Positions 35,387 through 42,874 of a DNA stretch of 48,076 bases are shown piece after piece. The position numbers and the translations under genes were made by a program. The stretch is from Bacteroidia bacterium (GTDB lineage Bacteria > Bacteroidota > Bacteroidia > SpSt-205), in contig JANXAJ010000015.1 of the NCBI GenBank assembly GCA_025062295.1, forward strand, positions 1-48,076, written 5' to 3'. Positions within the stretch are counted from its first letter, which is position 1; each line of letters starts with the position of its first letter. The notes under the pieces were generated by a model. The model was not told where the DNA came from and searched no databases. It saw nothing but the letters and a program-made list of their open reading frames with translations.

Positions 35387-38185
35387 GTGGCTGGGAGGCT
35401 TTTTCTACTTATAGGGCTTGTATGGGCTCAGGAAGAGAGGCAGATTCCCCTTCCTTCAGTCTCTGCTCCTAACTTGTCCTCCTTCACCTATCCCCAACGC
35501 TTCTACCGATTTATTGTTTTGGATGCCCAGACGCAAGAAGCTCTTCCTGGGGCCTACATTATCAATCTTACCGATAGTACGGGCTATCTCACGGATAGTA
35601 TGGGAGTAGCGGAAGTAGCTATTTCTTTTCGGCAGGATACGGTGTGGATGGAAGTGCGGTATGTGGGATACGAAAAGCAGCGAATTCCTCTCACGCTTAG
35701 AAATTCTGCCCAGCAACAGCTTTGGCTTTTGCCAGAAGGAATCCAGCAAGCTGAAGTGGTAATTGTGAGATTGCGAGTCTATAGGACAGAGGTTTCTCTT
35801 CTTGCTGCTTTGCGCGAAACCCCTCAAATAGCCACCGGGCTCTCAGGTCAAGTGATAGAAAGAACTCCTGACCGCAGCTTAGCGCAGGTTTTATCTCGTG
35901 TAGCGGGAGTGTCAGTCTATGATGGAAAGTTTCTCAACATTCGGGGGATGGGACAGCGCTACAATGCAGTCTTCTTAAATAATTTGCCAGCTCCTCAAAC
36001 AGAACCTGATAGTCGGGGGTTTGACCTAACGCTCATACCCGCAAGCTTGATTGATCAGGTTCTTGTCTATAAGAGTGCTAGTGCAGAACAGACGGCAGAC
36101 TTTGGAGGAGGGATTGTAAATATCGTTACTCGGAAAAGCGAAGAGAAATTCCACGCCAGCTTCAAAACACAGTTTGGCTACCTTTATGGCACCACTGGCC
36201 GGAATGGGCTCCAAGGTACCCTTTCATTTGCTGAGGGGTGGATGGGGGGCTTGGCTGGACGAGGCCTGCCAGCAAATTTTCCAAAAGACTTGAATACTCT
36301 CTCCCTGCGAGAGGTGAATGAATGGAACCTTCGTCTTATCCCAGATTTCTCTTTGAGGACTTTTGCCAGCGTCCCACCAAATAGTCAGGTGGGTTTCCAT
36401 TTTGGCACACCCATAGGACGTACCATATGGACTACTTGGACGGCTTCATACGGCTTGAGCTTTCAGACGCTCCGAGTGCAGCGCTATCGCTATGAGATGC
36501 TTGTGCCTAAGGTAGGTGCCAATCCCTACCTTTTTGCCTATGAGGATTGGCAGACTACCCGACGCATTCGCTCCCTCTTTTTCCAGAATTGGATATGGAT
36601 GCCCTCTCGTAGGCATTCCATAGAGCTTAATGCTCTTATCCTTCGCCTTTCAGACGATGAGACAATCCTCCGAGAGGGCTATTCTTTTTATCAGCGAGCG
36701 GATGCTCGGTTCCGAAACTATAGCTGGCAATACCTCGTACGAACATTAGGAATGGTGCAGATAGGGGGCACTCATGCTTTTTCTCCGTTCTGGACGCTGC
36801 GCTGGGATATAGGTAGTAACTTCAGTCAGCGGGATGAGCCCGACTTCCGGCGCATACGGAGCGTGAAAATTCCCCAAGACTCCGTCTATAGGATTATCCT
36901 TCCCCCGGGCGCAACGACGTTTGATGCTGCCCGTTTCTATAGTGAAATGCGTCAGTCTGGATTGGCTTCTAATCTCGTCCTTCAGACCACGGTTGCTTCA
37001 TGGCAAGTGAAAGGCGGTTTGCAGTCGGAGTATCGGTTCCGTCGGTTTTGGGCTCGCTGGTTTTCTTATACCTTTCCACCAACAGGAGATCCTGCCTTTT
37101 TGGAAGAGTGGAGTGCCCTTCCACCTTCAGAGGCTTTTTCTAGAGAATACCTTCCTTTTCTTCGGCTGCGTGAGGGTACAAATCCAACTGACCGATATCG
37201 GGCGGAGCAATTATACATAGCTCCGTTTATGTCACTTGAAAGAACTTTCAGCCGCTGGCGCATTCATACTGGCATTCGTTACGAGTACAGCTATCAAAGG
37301 CTTCTCTCGGCTACAGCGATTGAAGATATTAACCAATTTATTCCGTTTCCTCTATGGCTTCCTTTCTTTAATGTAACTCATAACTTTAGTCCTGTTCATC
37401 AAATTCGTATTGCTTATAACCGAACTCTCAATCGTCCAGAGCTCCGAGAACTTGCTCCTTTCCTTTACTATGACTTTGCGCTCAATGTGGAACAAGCTGG
37501 TACCCCCGAATTGCGTCCCGCTCGCCTCCATAATCTAGACCTCCGATACGAATGGATTCCCACTCTGAATCAAATTATAGCTGTGGGGGTGTTTTACAAA
37601 CATCTTTTGAATCCGATTGAGACCTATATTCTTCGGGGTGCAGATCAACCTATTATTCGCTTTGGGAATGCCGAATGGGGATGGCTCATGGGTACGGAGG
37701 TAGAGGCTCGACTTCAAATCTCTCCTGCTTTCTTTTGTTTAGCCAATCTCTCATATGTATGGAGCGAGGTGGATATGGGTCGGCGTGTCTATGGTTTTAC
37801 GCCTGGAACAGCTCCGACCCAGGCCCGCTTTAGACCCCTTCAGAGTCAAGCTCCCTATCTTGTGAATTTGATTGCTATCCTTGCCCCACCCGATAAGGGC
37901 TGGGAATTTACCAGCTGTTTTCAGGTCAACGGTCCTCGGCTCTGGTGGGTTGGCGATAACTTCAATCCGAGCGTCTATGAAATGCCCCGGCTTTTATTGG
38001 ACCTCCACTGGCGCCAGACTTTTCGGAAATTCTTCATAGAGCTCCAAGCTCAAGATATCTTAAATCAGCCCTTTTATTATCGGCAAGATACAGATCAAAA
38101 CGGGCGAATATCAAGCCAAGAGGATGTAGTATTCCGATTTGTCCGAGGCTCGGAATGGACTCTGCAAATAGGCTTTGTCTGGTAA
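35387..38185 (+). CDS. TonB-dependent outer-membrane receptor
   Basis: A 932-aa exported receptor. The GTG start at 35387 gives a short signal peptide ending WAQ near residue 15; an in-frame TAA just upstream rules out earlier starts. A carboxypeptidase-regulatory-like domain (about 40-115, with ALPGAYI and YVGYE) precedes the plug (LSRVAGVSVYDGKFLNIRG and FGGGIVNIVTRK) and a 22-strand-type barrel ending in an aromatic residue. No SusD partner or anti-sigma factor gene is next to it, so the ligand is unknown. I see no -7 element near the start. Confidence 0.88.
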   Translation: MAGRLFLLIGLVWAQEERQIPLPSVSAPNLSSFTYPQRFYRFIVLDAQTQEALPGAYIINLTDSTGYLTDSMGVAEVAISFRQDTVWMEVRYVGYEKQRIPLTLRNSAQQQLWLLPEGIQQAEVVIVRLRVYRTEVSLLAALRETPQIATGLSGQVIERTPDRSLAQVLSRVAGVSVYDGKFLNIRGMGQRYNAVFLNNLPAPQTEPDSRGFDLTLIPASLIDQVLVYKSASAEQTADFGGGIVNIVTRKSEEKFHASFKTQFGYLYGTTGRNGLQGTLSFAEGWMGGLAGRGLPANFPKDLNTLSLREVNEWNLRLIPDFSLRTFASVPPNSQVGFHFGTPIGRTIWTTWTASYGLSFQTLRVQRYRYEMLVPKVGANPYLFAYEDWQTTRRIRSLFFQNWIWMPSRRHSIELNALILRLSDDETILREGYSFYQRADARFRNYSWQYLVRTLGMVQIGGTHAFSPFWTLRWDIGSNFSQRDEPDFRRIRSVKIPQDSVYRIILPPGATTFDAARFYSEMRQSGLASNLVLQTTVASWQVKGGLQSEYRFRRFWARWFSYTFPPTGDPAFLEEWSALPPSEAFSREYLPFLRLREGTNPTDRYRAEQLYIAPFMSLERTFSRWRIHTGIRYEYSYQRLLSATAIEDINQFIPFPLWLPFFNVTHNFSPVHQIRIAYNRTLNRPELRELAPFLYYDFALNVEQAGTPELRPARLHNLDLRYEWIPTLNQIIAVGVFYKHLLNPIETYILRGADQPIIRFGNAEWGWLMGTEVEARLQISPAFFCLANLSYVWSEVDMGRRVYGFTPGTAPTQARFRPLQSQAPYLVNLIAILAPPDKGWEFTSCFQVNGPRLWWVGDNFNPSVYEMPRLLLDLHWRQTFRKFFIELQAQDILNQPFYYRQDTDQNGRISSQEDVVFRFVRGSEWTLQIGFVW

Positions 38186-38431
38186 GAGTGGTTTAGTGTG
38201 GAGGAAGTGGAATTATCCCTTGTAAGGCGCCTGTGTTACTATAAGAGCTGGCTAAACACTGCTTCTCTAAAGAAGATAAAGCTTATGGAGGCATTGTGGG
38301 GGAGAGAAGCTGATGAGGGGGTAGGAGGTTTGAAGACAGAGACACCAAACGAGATATTACTATCCTGAAAGCACTTTTATTATTAGAGGGTAGGGTTTAG
38401 AGGGCTCTTCTAAAAAGTCTTAGAAGCCTAC
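38186..38431. other. Non-coding gap between convergent genes
   Basis: 246 nt between the TonB receptor and pdxH. I see no gene and no convincing terminator hairpin. Confidence 0.5.
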
Positions 38432-39073
38432 TTACGGGGCGAGGCGTGTTTTCTTCCATTGGTTCCCTTCTCGGATGTAAAGAATGCGGTCATGCAGTCG
38501 GTCTGGGCGTCCCTGCCAGAATTCCATCCGATGAGCAATGATTCGGTAGCCTCCCCAAAAAGGGGGACGAGGAACTGAACCCTCGGGAAACTGTTGAGCA
38601 TAAGTCGCCCACCGAGCTCGTAGCTCCCCTATTGTAACTGGCTGGCTCTGAGGGGAAGCCCAAGCTGCTATTTGGCTGCCATAGGGTCGTCCCGCAAAGT
38701 AGGCATCGGAGATAGAGGTCGGCGCTTTTTCTACTCGCCCTTCTATCCTCACCTGTCTCTCTAATGCATCCCACCAAAAGGTCGCAGCTACTCGTGAATT
38801 AGCCGCAATTTCCTGTGCCTTTGCACTTTCATAATTTGAATAAAAATAAAGATATGGCGGTTCTAGCCCCTTCAAAAGGATAACTCGAGCATGGGGCTGA
38901 CCTGTCGTATCGGCTGTAGCCAAAACAAAGGCAGTTGGTTCTAGAAGGCGAGCAGTAATAGCCTCCTCTAACCACTGACGCAGAAGGATGTAAGGGTCTG
39001 AGGGGGCTTTCTCCTCGTCCAATTCCGCCTGTAGGTATTCTCGGCGGATTTTCGCTAAGTCTATATCGGCCAT
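38432..39073 (-). CDS. pdxH: Pyridoxamine 5'-phosphate oxidase
   Basis: FMN-dependent oxidase that makes pyridoxal 5'-phosphate from pyridoxine or pyridoxamine phosphate. The 213-aa length is normal. Features include the N-terminal substrate-binding REYLQAEL, FVLATADTTGQPHARVILLKG in the FMN fold, FYSNYESAKAQEI and the C-terminal EFWQGRPDRLHDR. It supplies the cofactor of the aminotransferase encoded just upstream, and their frames overlap by 13 nt, so the pair is functionally consistent. Confidence 0.94.
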   Translation of the reverse strand: MADIDLAKIRREYLQAELDEEKAPSDPYILLRQWLEEAITARLLEPTAFVLATADTTGQPHARVILLKGLEPPYLYFYSNYESAKAQEIAANSRVAATFWWDALERQVRIEGRVEKAPTSISDAYFAGRPYGSQIAAWASPQSQPVTIGELRARWATYAQQFPEGSVPRPPFWGGYRIIAHRMEFWQGRPDRLHDRILYIREGNQWKKTRLAP

Positions 39074-40119
39074 ATCCAGTCAGATTGTGCTGGCTTTTGC
39101 TGACCTCTCAACACTTCCCTATACGCTTTTAGGAGCTCCTCCGCGATTGGATGGGTGGGGGGTAGCTCCCAAAGTTTTCCCTCATGGTGAAGTGCCTGAA
39201 GAGGTGTAATCGTGGCTGCTGTACCTGTTCCAAAGACTTCCCTTACCTTTCCATGGACGATACCCTCAATCAGTTCGTAAATAGAGATTTCTTGCTCCTC
39301 TACAGCTATACCTAAGGTCTGAGCTAAATAGATGACGGTATCACGGGTAATCCCGGGTAAAATTGTACCTCGCTTCAATGGGGGAGTGATCAAGCGGGGA
39401 CCCTTCATCACCACAAAGACATTCATAGTGCTAAATTCTTCTATATATTCTCGGTGCTGGGCATCAAGCCATAAGGAGACCTGACATCCTACTTGTTGAG
39501 CCTTTTTCCCGCTCAAGAGGGCGCCAGCGTAGTTGCCCGCCATCTTGATGTGTCCTGTACCGCCAGGAGCGGCGCGACTCATTTCAGTCTCTACATAGGC
39601 TCTGACTTTTCCAGTGTAATAGGGACCAACAGGAGTTAAATAAATCAGTAGTAAATAACTTTCAGAAGGACGCACGCCCAGCCAGGGGTCTGTAGCAAAA
39701 TATACTGGACGAATGTAGAGAGCATAGGAAAGGTCTGGGGGAGAAAGGTCTTCTTCCATCCGGAAGAGCGTTAGAAGCATCTCCATGAAGAGCTCATAGG
39801 GAACTGGGGGCATAGCGAGACGCTCTGCTGAGTGATTGAGACGCTGCCAGTGGTCTTTTACCCTAAAGGCAAAGCGAGTCCCGTCTGGGCGGATGTAGGC
39901 TTTCAGTCCTTCAAAAAGGGCTTGACCATAATGGAGAGCGGAAGTCCCAGGGTGGAGAGGTAATTCAGCCATCGGTTGGATTCGTGGACGATGCCAAGTT
40001 CCTTCTTCATACCGAGCCACAGCTAAATGCCGACTAAAGACTCGTCCAAAAGGGAGCTGTTCCCATATCAAAGGCTGGGGCCGAGGAGGCGCAGCATGAA
40101 TCTCAGGGCTCCACTTCAT
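39061..40119 (-). CDS. ilvE: Branched-chain amino acid aminotransferase
   Basis: PLP enzyme interconverting Leu, Ile and Val with their 2-oxoacids. The 352-aa protein matches the class IV long (eukaryote-like) form. The PLP lysine lies in GHIKMAGNYA, and the family signature EEFSTMNVF-x-V...LPGITRDTV is present. It may feed 2-oxoacids to the E1 encoded at 2809-5151, but that substrate link is inference. The ATG overlaps the GT2 stop by 4 nt. Confidence 0.92.
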   Translation of the reverse strand: MKWSPEIHAAPPRPQPLIWEQLPFGRVFSRHLAVARYEEGTWHRPRIQPMAELPLHPGTSALHYGQALFEGLKAYIRPDGTRFAFRVKDHWQRLNHSAERLAMPPVPYELFMEMLLTLFRMEEDLSPPDLSYALYIRPVYFATDPWLGVRPSESYLLLIYLTPVGPYYTGKVRAYVETEMSRAAPGGTGHIKMAGNYAGALLSGKKAQQVGCQVSLWLDAQHREYIEEFSTMNVFVVMKGPRLITPPLKRGTILPGITRDTVIYLAQTLGIAVEEQEISIYELIEGIVHGKVREVFGTGTAATITPLQALHHEGKLWELPPTHPIAEELLKAYREVLRGQQKPAQSDWIWPI

Positions 40120-41321
40120 GAGGGCGTGAATTGAGGTTCCATGCGTTCAAAGCGTAGCCATACGCGCATGGGGTCATCCTTGCGAAGGTACCTCCACAAG
40201 CCGCTTAGCTGAGCTAAGTGAGCAAGTACGAAGTAGCCAGGAAGGCCTATCTTCCATGGCCACCGCAGCTTTGGGAAGTTCCAAGATAAAAACGCTTGTA
40301 TCCATGCTCCGGCTTGGAGAGTCAAAGCAATGCCATATGCTGAAAAGGGCATCTTAACCCCTAATATACTTGTACTTATCAGCAGAAGGATTAAGGCCAT
40401 GGGGGCGATAAAATATCGGCAGACTTTATGAGAGAAGAGGAAGTAGCTAAAGAGGGGATAGCGAAGGGCTTCTTTCCAGCGAAAGCGATGGTGAAGGGTC
40501 TGAAAAGCGGTATAAGCGATGCGGACTTTCCGCTTAAACTCAGTTCGGATGTGAAGGGGCGGAGACTCATAGCCTTGAGCTTGAGGTTCAATCACACTCT
40601 TGGCGCCGCTAAACCCTACCTCCAAATTCAGATACAGGTCATCAGCTACACCGAGGGGCATTCGCTTCCAGTATGCATCTCGGATAAGGAGAAATCCACC
40701 TCCTACACCTAAAGCATATCCCCAAGCGCTTTCTGCCAAGGCAATCTGTTCATCATAACTCAAATATAGAGCCTCATGGGGAGCAACAGAGTGACTCTGG
40801 CTTTCTGGACGGATGCGGCGAATGCCTCCCACTAAGGCTATTCGGGGATCGCTTTCGGCTCGGCACACCGCCTGACGGAGAGATCTCTCAGAGAGAGGGA
40901 TGTCTGCATCTGTGAGAAGGGCATATGGAGTGTGAAGATGAGCCCGAGCTTCATTTAGGGAATAAATCTTCCCCCGATGGGGGACTACCAGCACTTCCGC
41001 CTCTGGGTAAGCACTCAGGGCCTGTATTGTCGGATCAAAGCTGTCATCGCCTTCATGAGTAGCCACTACCCACAGAACTCGCAGTTTCTCTCGGGGATAA
41101 TCAAGGCGGCGAATGGATTCCATCTTTGGTCTTACGGACTGAGCCTCTCTGTAGGCAGGGATAACGATGGTAACCTCAGGCCATTCCTTTGGCTCTCCAA
41201 GGGGAAGGGGGTAGAGTCGACGTTTCACCCATCCTATTGGGACAATCAGAGCTGGATAGATAAGATATGGATACAGGAGAAGAGCAGCTGAAATTGCGAA
41301 TACCCACTCCCATAAAAGCAC
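40116..41321 (-). CDS. Glycosyltransferase family 2, membrane-bound
   Basis: A 401-aa inner-membrane transferase. A hydrophobic N-terminus (about 5-30) precedes a GT-A domain with VTIVIPAYREA, the metal-binding DAD in LLTDADIPLS and a later GVADDLYLN acidic site. C-terminal helices (about 300-380) anchor it. The open frame extends upstream to 41465, but the start is set at the GTG at 41321: TACTTTTG ends 4 nt before it, and this removes a 144-nt head-on overlap with the LD-carboxypeptidase gene. First gene of an operon with ilvE and pdxH. Confidence 0.85.
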   Translation of the reverse strand: MLLWEWVFAISAALLLYPYLIYPALIVPIGWVKRRLYPLPLGEPKEWPEVTIVIPAYREAQSVRPKMESIRRLDYPREKLRVLWVVATHEGDDSFDPTIQALSAYPEAEVLVVPHRGKIYSLNEARAHLHTPYALLTDADIPLSERSLRQAVCRAESDPRIALVGGIRRIRPESQSHSVAPHEALYLSYDEQIALAESAWGYALGVGGGFLLIRDAYWKRMPLGVADDLYLNLEVGFSGAKSVIEPQAQGYESPPLHIRTEFKRKVRIAYTAFQTLHHRFRWKEALRYPLFSYFLFSHKVCRYFIAPMALILLLISTSILGVKMPFSAYGIALTLQAGAWIQAFLSWNFPKLRWPWKIGLPGYFVLAHLAQLSGLWRYLRKDDPMRVWLRFERMEPQFTPS

Positions 41322-41325
41322 TTGA

Positions 41326-41333
41326 CAAAAGTA
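41326..41333 (-). promoter_or_regulatory. -7 element of the GT2 gene
   Basis: TACTTTTG on the minus strand, exact TAnnTTTG, 4 nt before the GTG at 41321; it decides the start. Confidence 0.72.
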
Positions 41334-41342
41334 CAATGCTCT

Positions 41343-41350
41343 TATCTTTA
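41343..41350 (+). promoter_or_regulatory. Variant -7 element of the LD-carboxypeptidase gene
   Basis: TATCTTTA, one mismatch at the last base of TAnnTTTG, 4 nt before the GTG at 41355. It is 9 nt from the oppositely directed element of the GT2 gene. Confidence 0.5.
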
Positions 41351-41354
41351 CAGG

Positions 41355-42278
41355 GTGCGCTGGCCCCCTCCGCTTCAGCCGGGGGACAAAGTAGCTCTGA
41401 TAGCCCCTTCTCGCAGCCTTTCTTATTCCGATATTCAAGGTTTTTTTCAGTTTGCCCGCCGGCAAGGCTGGCGAGTGGAGTACGATGAAGGGCTTTTTGC
41501 AAAAGAAGGGATACTAGCTGGCAGTGATGAACATCGGCTCAAACGGCTACAGGCAGCTTTAGAGGCACCTGATCTTCGGGCTATCTGGTTTGTTCGGGGA
41601 GGGTATGGAGTTTCTCGGCTTTGGCGATTCCTTCGGTGGGAAGGCTTTCAACGCTATCCCAAATGGCTCATTGGCTTTAGCGATATAACGCCGCTTTTAT
41701 GGGGAGCTGCACAAGCTGGGATTGTGGCTCTTCATGCTCCCGTGGCAGTCCATGTCCCTCAGCGCCTCACCCTCTCAGCGCTGGATCATCTTCTTTCTCT
41801 CCTTCAGAAAGAACGCTTTGATTGTGTTTTGAGTTGGAAGCGTCAATCCTGGCACGGATGGCGCGTGGGCACAGCGTTTGGTCCTCTTTTAGGCGGTAAC
41901 CTTAGCCTATTAGAGACCCTATGTGGTACGCCCTTAGATATCAAGAACTGGGATTCAGCGCCTATCCTGTTTTGGGAAGAAGTGGGAGAGTACTACTATC
42001 GCTTAGATCGTATGAGCTGGCATCTTCGGAATGCAGACTGGTATAAACAAGCAGCTGCCCTCCTTGTTGGAGGGTTGACTGCATTGCATGATGACGAGGA
42101 TAACCCTTTTGGTTTTTCACTCAAAGCCTTAGTAGAGCAAAGCTGTGAGCCCTACTTACCCTTAGCGATGGGGCTTCCCGTAAGCCATGATTCAGACCAC
42201 TATGCCCTTCCTATAGGAGCCTGGAGCCACCTTCAAATCCACTCAGAAGAGGCTCGGCTGCGCTTTTGGCGGGATTAG
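41355..42278 (+). CDS. ldcA: LD-carboxypeptidase (peptidase S66, LdcA-like)
   Basis: Serine peptidase that removes the terminal D-Ala from murein tetrapeptides during peptidoglycan recycling. The 307-aa protein shows the fold signature RGGYG, the nucleophile elbow GFSDIT, the catalytic Glu in [10 protein letters not shown] and the His region [16 protein letters not shown]. The start (GTG 41355, [19 protein letters not shown]) matches the usual family N-terminus and abuts TATCTTTA. No signal peptide is present, so it is cytoplasmic. The stop overlaps the L27 gene by 4 nt. Confidence 0.88.
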   Translation: MRWPPPLQPGDKVALIAPSRSLSYSDIQGFFQFARRQGWRVEYDEGLFAKEGILAGSDEHRLKRLQAALEAPDLRAIWFVRGGYGVSRLWRFLRWEGFQRYPKWLIGFSDITPLLWGAAQAGIVALHAPVAVHVPQRLTLSALDHLLSLLQKERFDCVLSWKRQSWHGWRVGTAFGPLLGGNLSLLETLCGTPLDIKNWDSAPILFWEEVGEYYYRLDRMSWHLRNADWYKQAAALLVGGLTALHDDEDNPFGFSLKALVEQSCEPYLPLAMGLPVSHDSDHYALPIGAWSHLQIHSEEARLRFWRD

Positions 42279-42526
42279 AGAGGTTGCACTTCTACGTAGG
42301 TGCGACCTTTCCGCTCCCGAAAGCGAATCATACCTTCCACCAGCGCGAAGAGAGTATGATCTCTTCCCATACCTACACCTCTGCCAGGCCAGAATTTCGT
42401 TCCGCGCTGACGTACGATAATGTTCCCTGGTTGAGCTCTTTCGCCTCCAAAGAGTTTGACCCCTAATCGCTTGCTTTCAGATTCTCGTCCATTTCTTGTA
42501 CTTCCAAGTCCCTTTTTGTGTGCCAT
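42275..42526 (-). CDS. rpmA: Ribosomal protein bL27
   Basis: An 83-aa large-subunit ribosomal protein whose N-terminus reaches the peptidyl transferase centre. [16 protein letters not shown] and the basic core are diagnostic. It starts 9 nt after rplU, the usual rplU-rpmA order. Its 3' end overlaps the convergent ldcA gene by 4 nt. Confidence 0.97.
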   Translation of the reverse strand: MAHKKGLGSTRNGRESESKRLGVKLFGGERAQPGNIIVRQRGTKFWPGRGVGMGRDHTLFALVEGMIRFRERKGRTYVEVQPL

Positions 42527-42535
42527 ATACTATTA

Positions 42536-42838
42536 TTATATAGATTGAATAGAGACAAGGGTCATTTCTTGCCTGTGTCCTTTCTTACGTTTATAGCCCT
42601 TTCGGCGCTTTTTCTTGAATACAATCACCTTTGGTGCGCGGATGTGGGCTTCAACTTTGGCTTGAATAGAAGCGGGAATGTAGGGCTTTCCAATTTGAAG
42701 CTTTCCATCTTTTTCTATTAGGAGGGCTTTGTCTATAGTGAATTCGGCTCCGGGAGGATAAGGCAGACGGTTAGTGACAAGGTGCATGCCAGGAGAGACC
42801 TTCCATTGCTGTCCACCCAGTTCTATGATGGCATACAT
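42536..42838 (-). CDS. rplU: Ribosomal protein bL21
   Basis: A 100-aa large-subunit ribosomal protein that contacts 23S rRNA and bL20. The beginning MYAIIELGGQQWKV and the basic C-terminal KKKRRKGYKRKKGHRQ are typical. First gene of the rplU-rpmA operon; TATCTTTG is 8 nt upstream of the ATG. Confidence 0.97.
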   Translation of the reverse strand: MYAIIELGGQQWKVSPGMHLVTNRLPYPPGAEFTIDKALLIEKDGKLQIGKPYIPASIQAKVEAHIRAPKVIVFKKKRRKGYKRKKGHRQEMTLVSIQSI

Positions 42839-42846
42839 AAGTCCAA

Positions 42847-42854
42847 CAAAGATA
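42847..42854 (-). promoter_or_regulatory. -7 element of the rplU-rpmA operon
   Basis: TATCTTTG on the minus strand, exact match, 8 nt before the ATG at 42838. Confidence 0.68.
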
Positions 42855-42874
42855 AGTAGTCCTCAGGAGTTGTC

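Noticed and set aside
41322-41465. Long head-on overlap between the GT2 and LD-carboxypeptidase genes
   Set aside because: Both longer starts are artefacts of open frames. The corrected GTG starts at 41321 and 41355 have -7 elements 4 nt upstream and match normal family N-termini.
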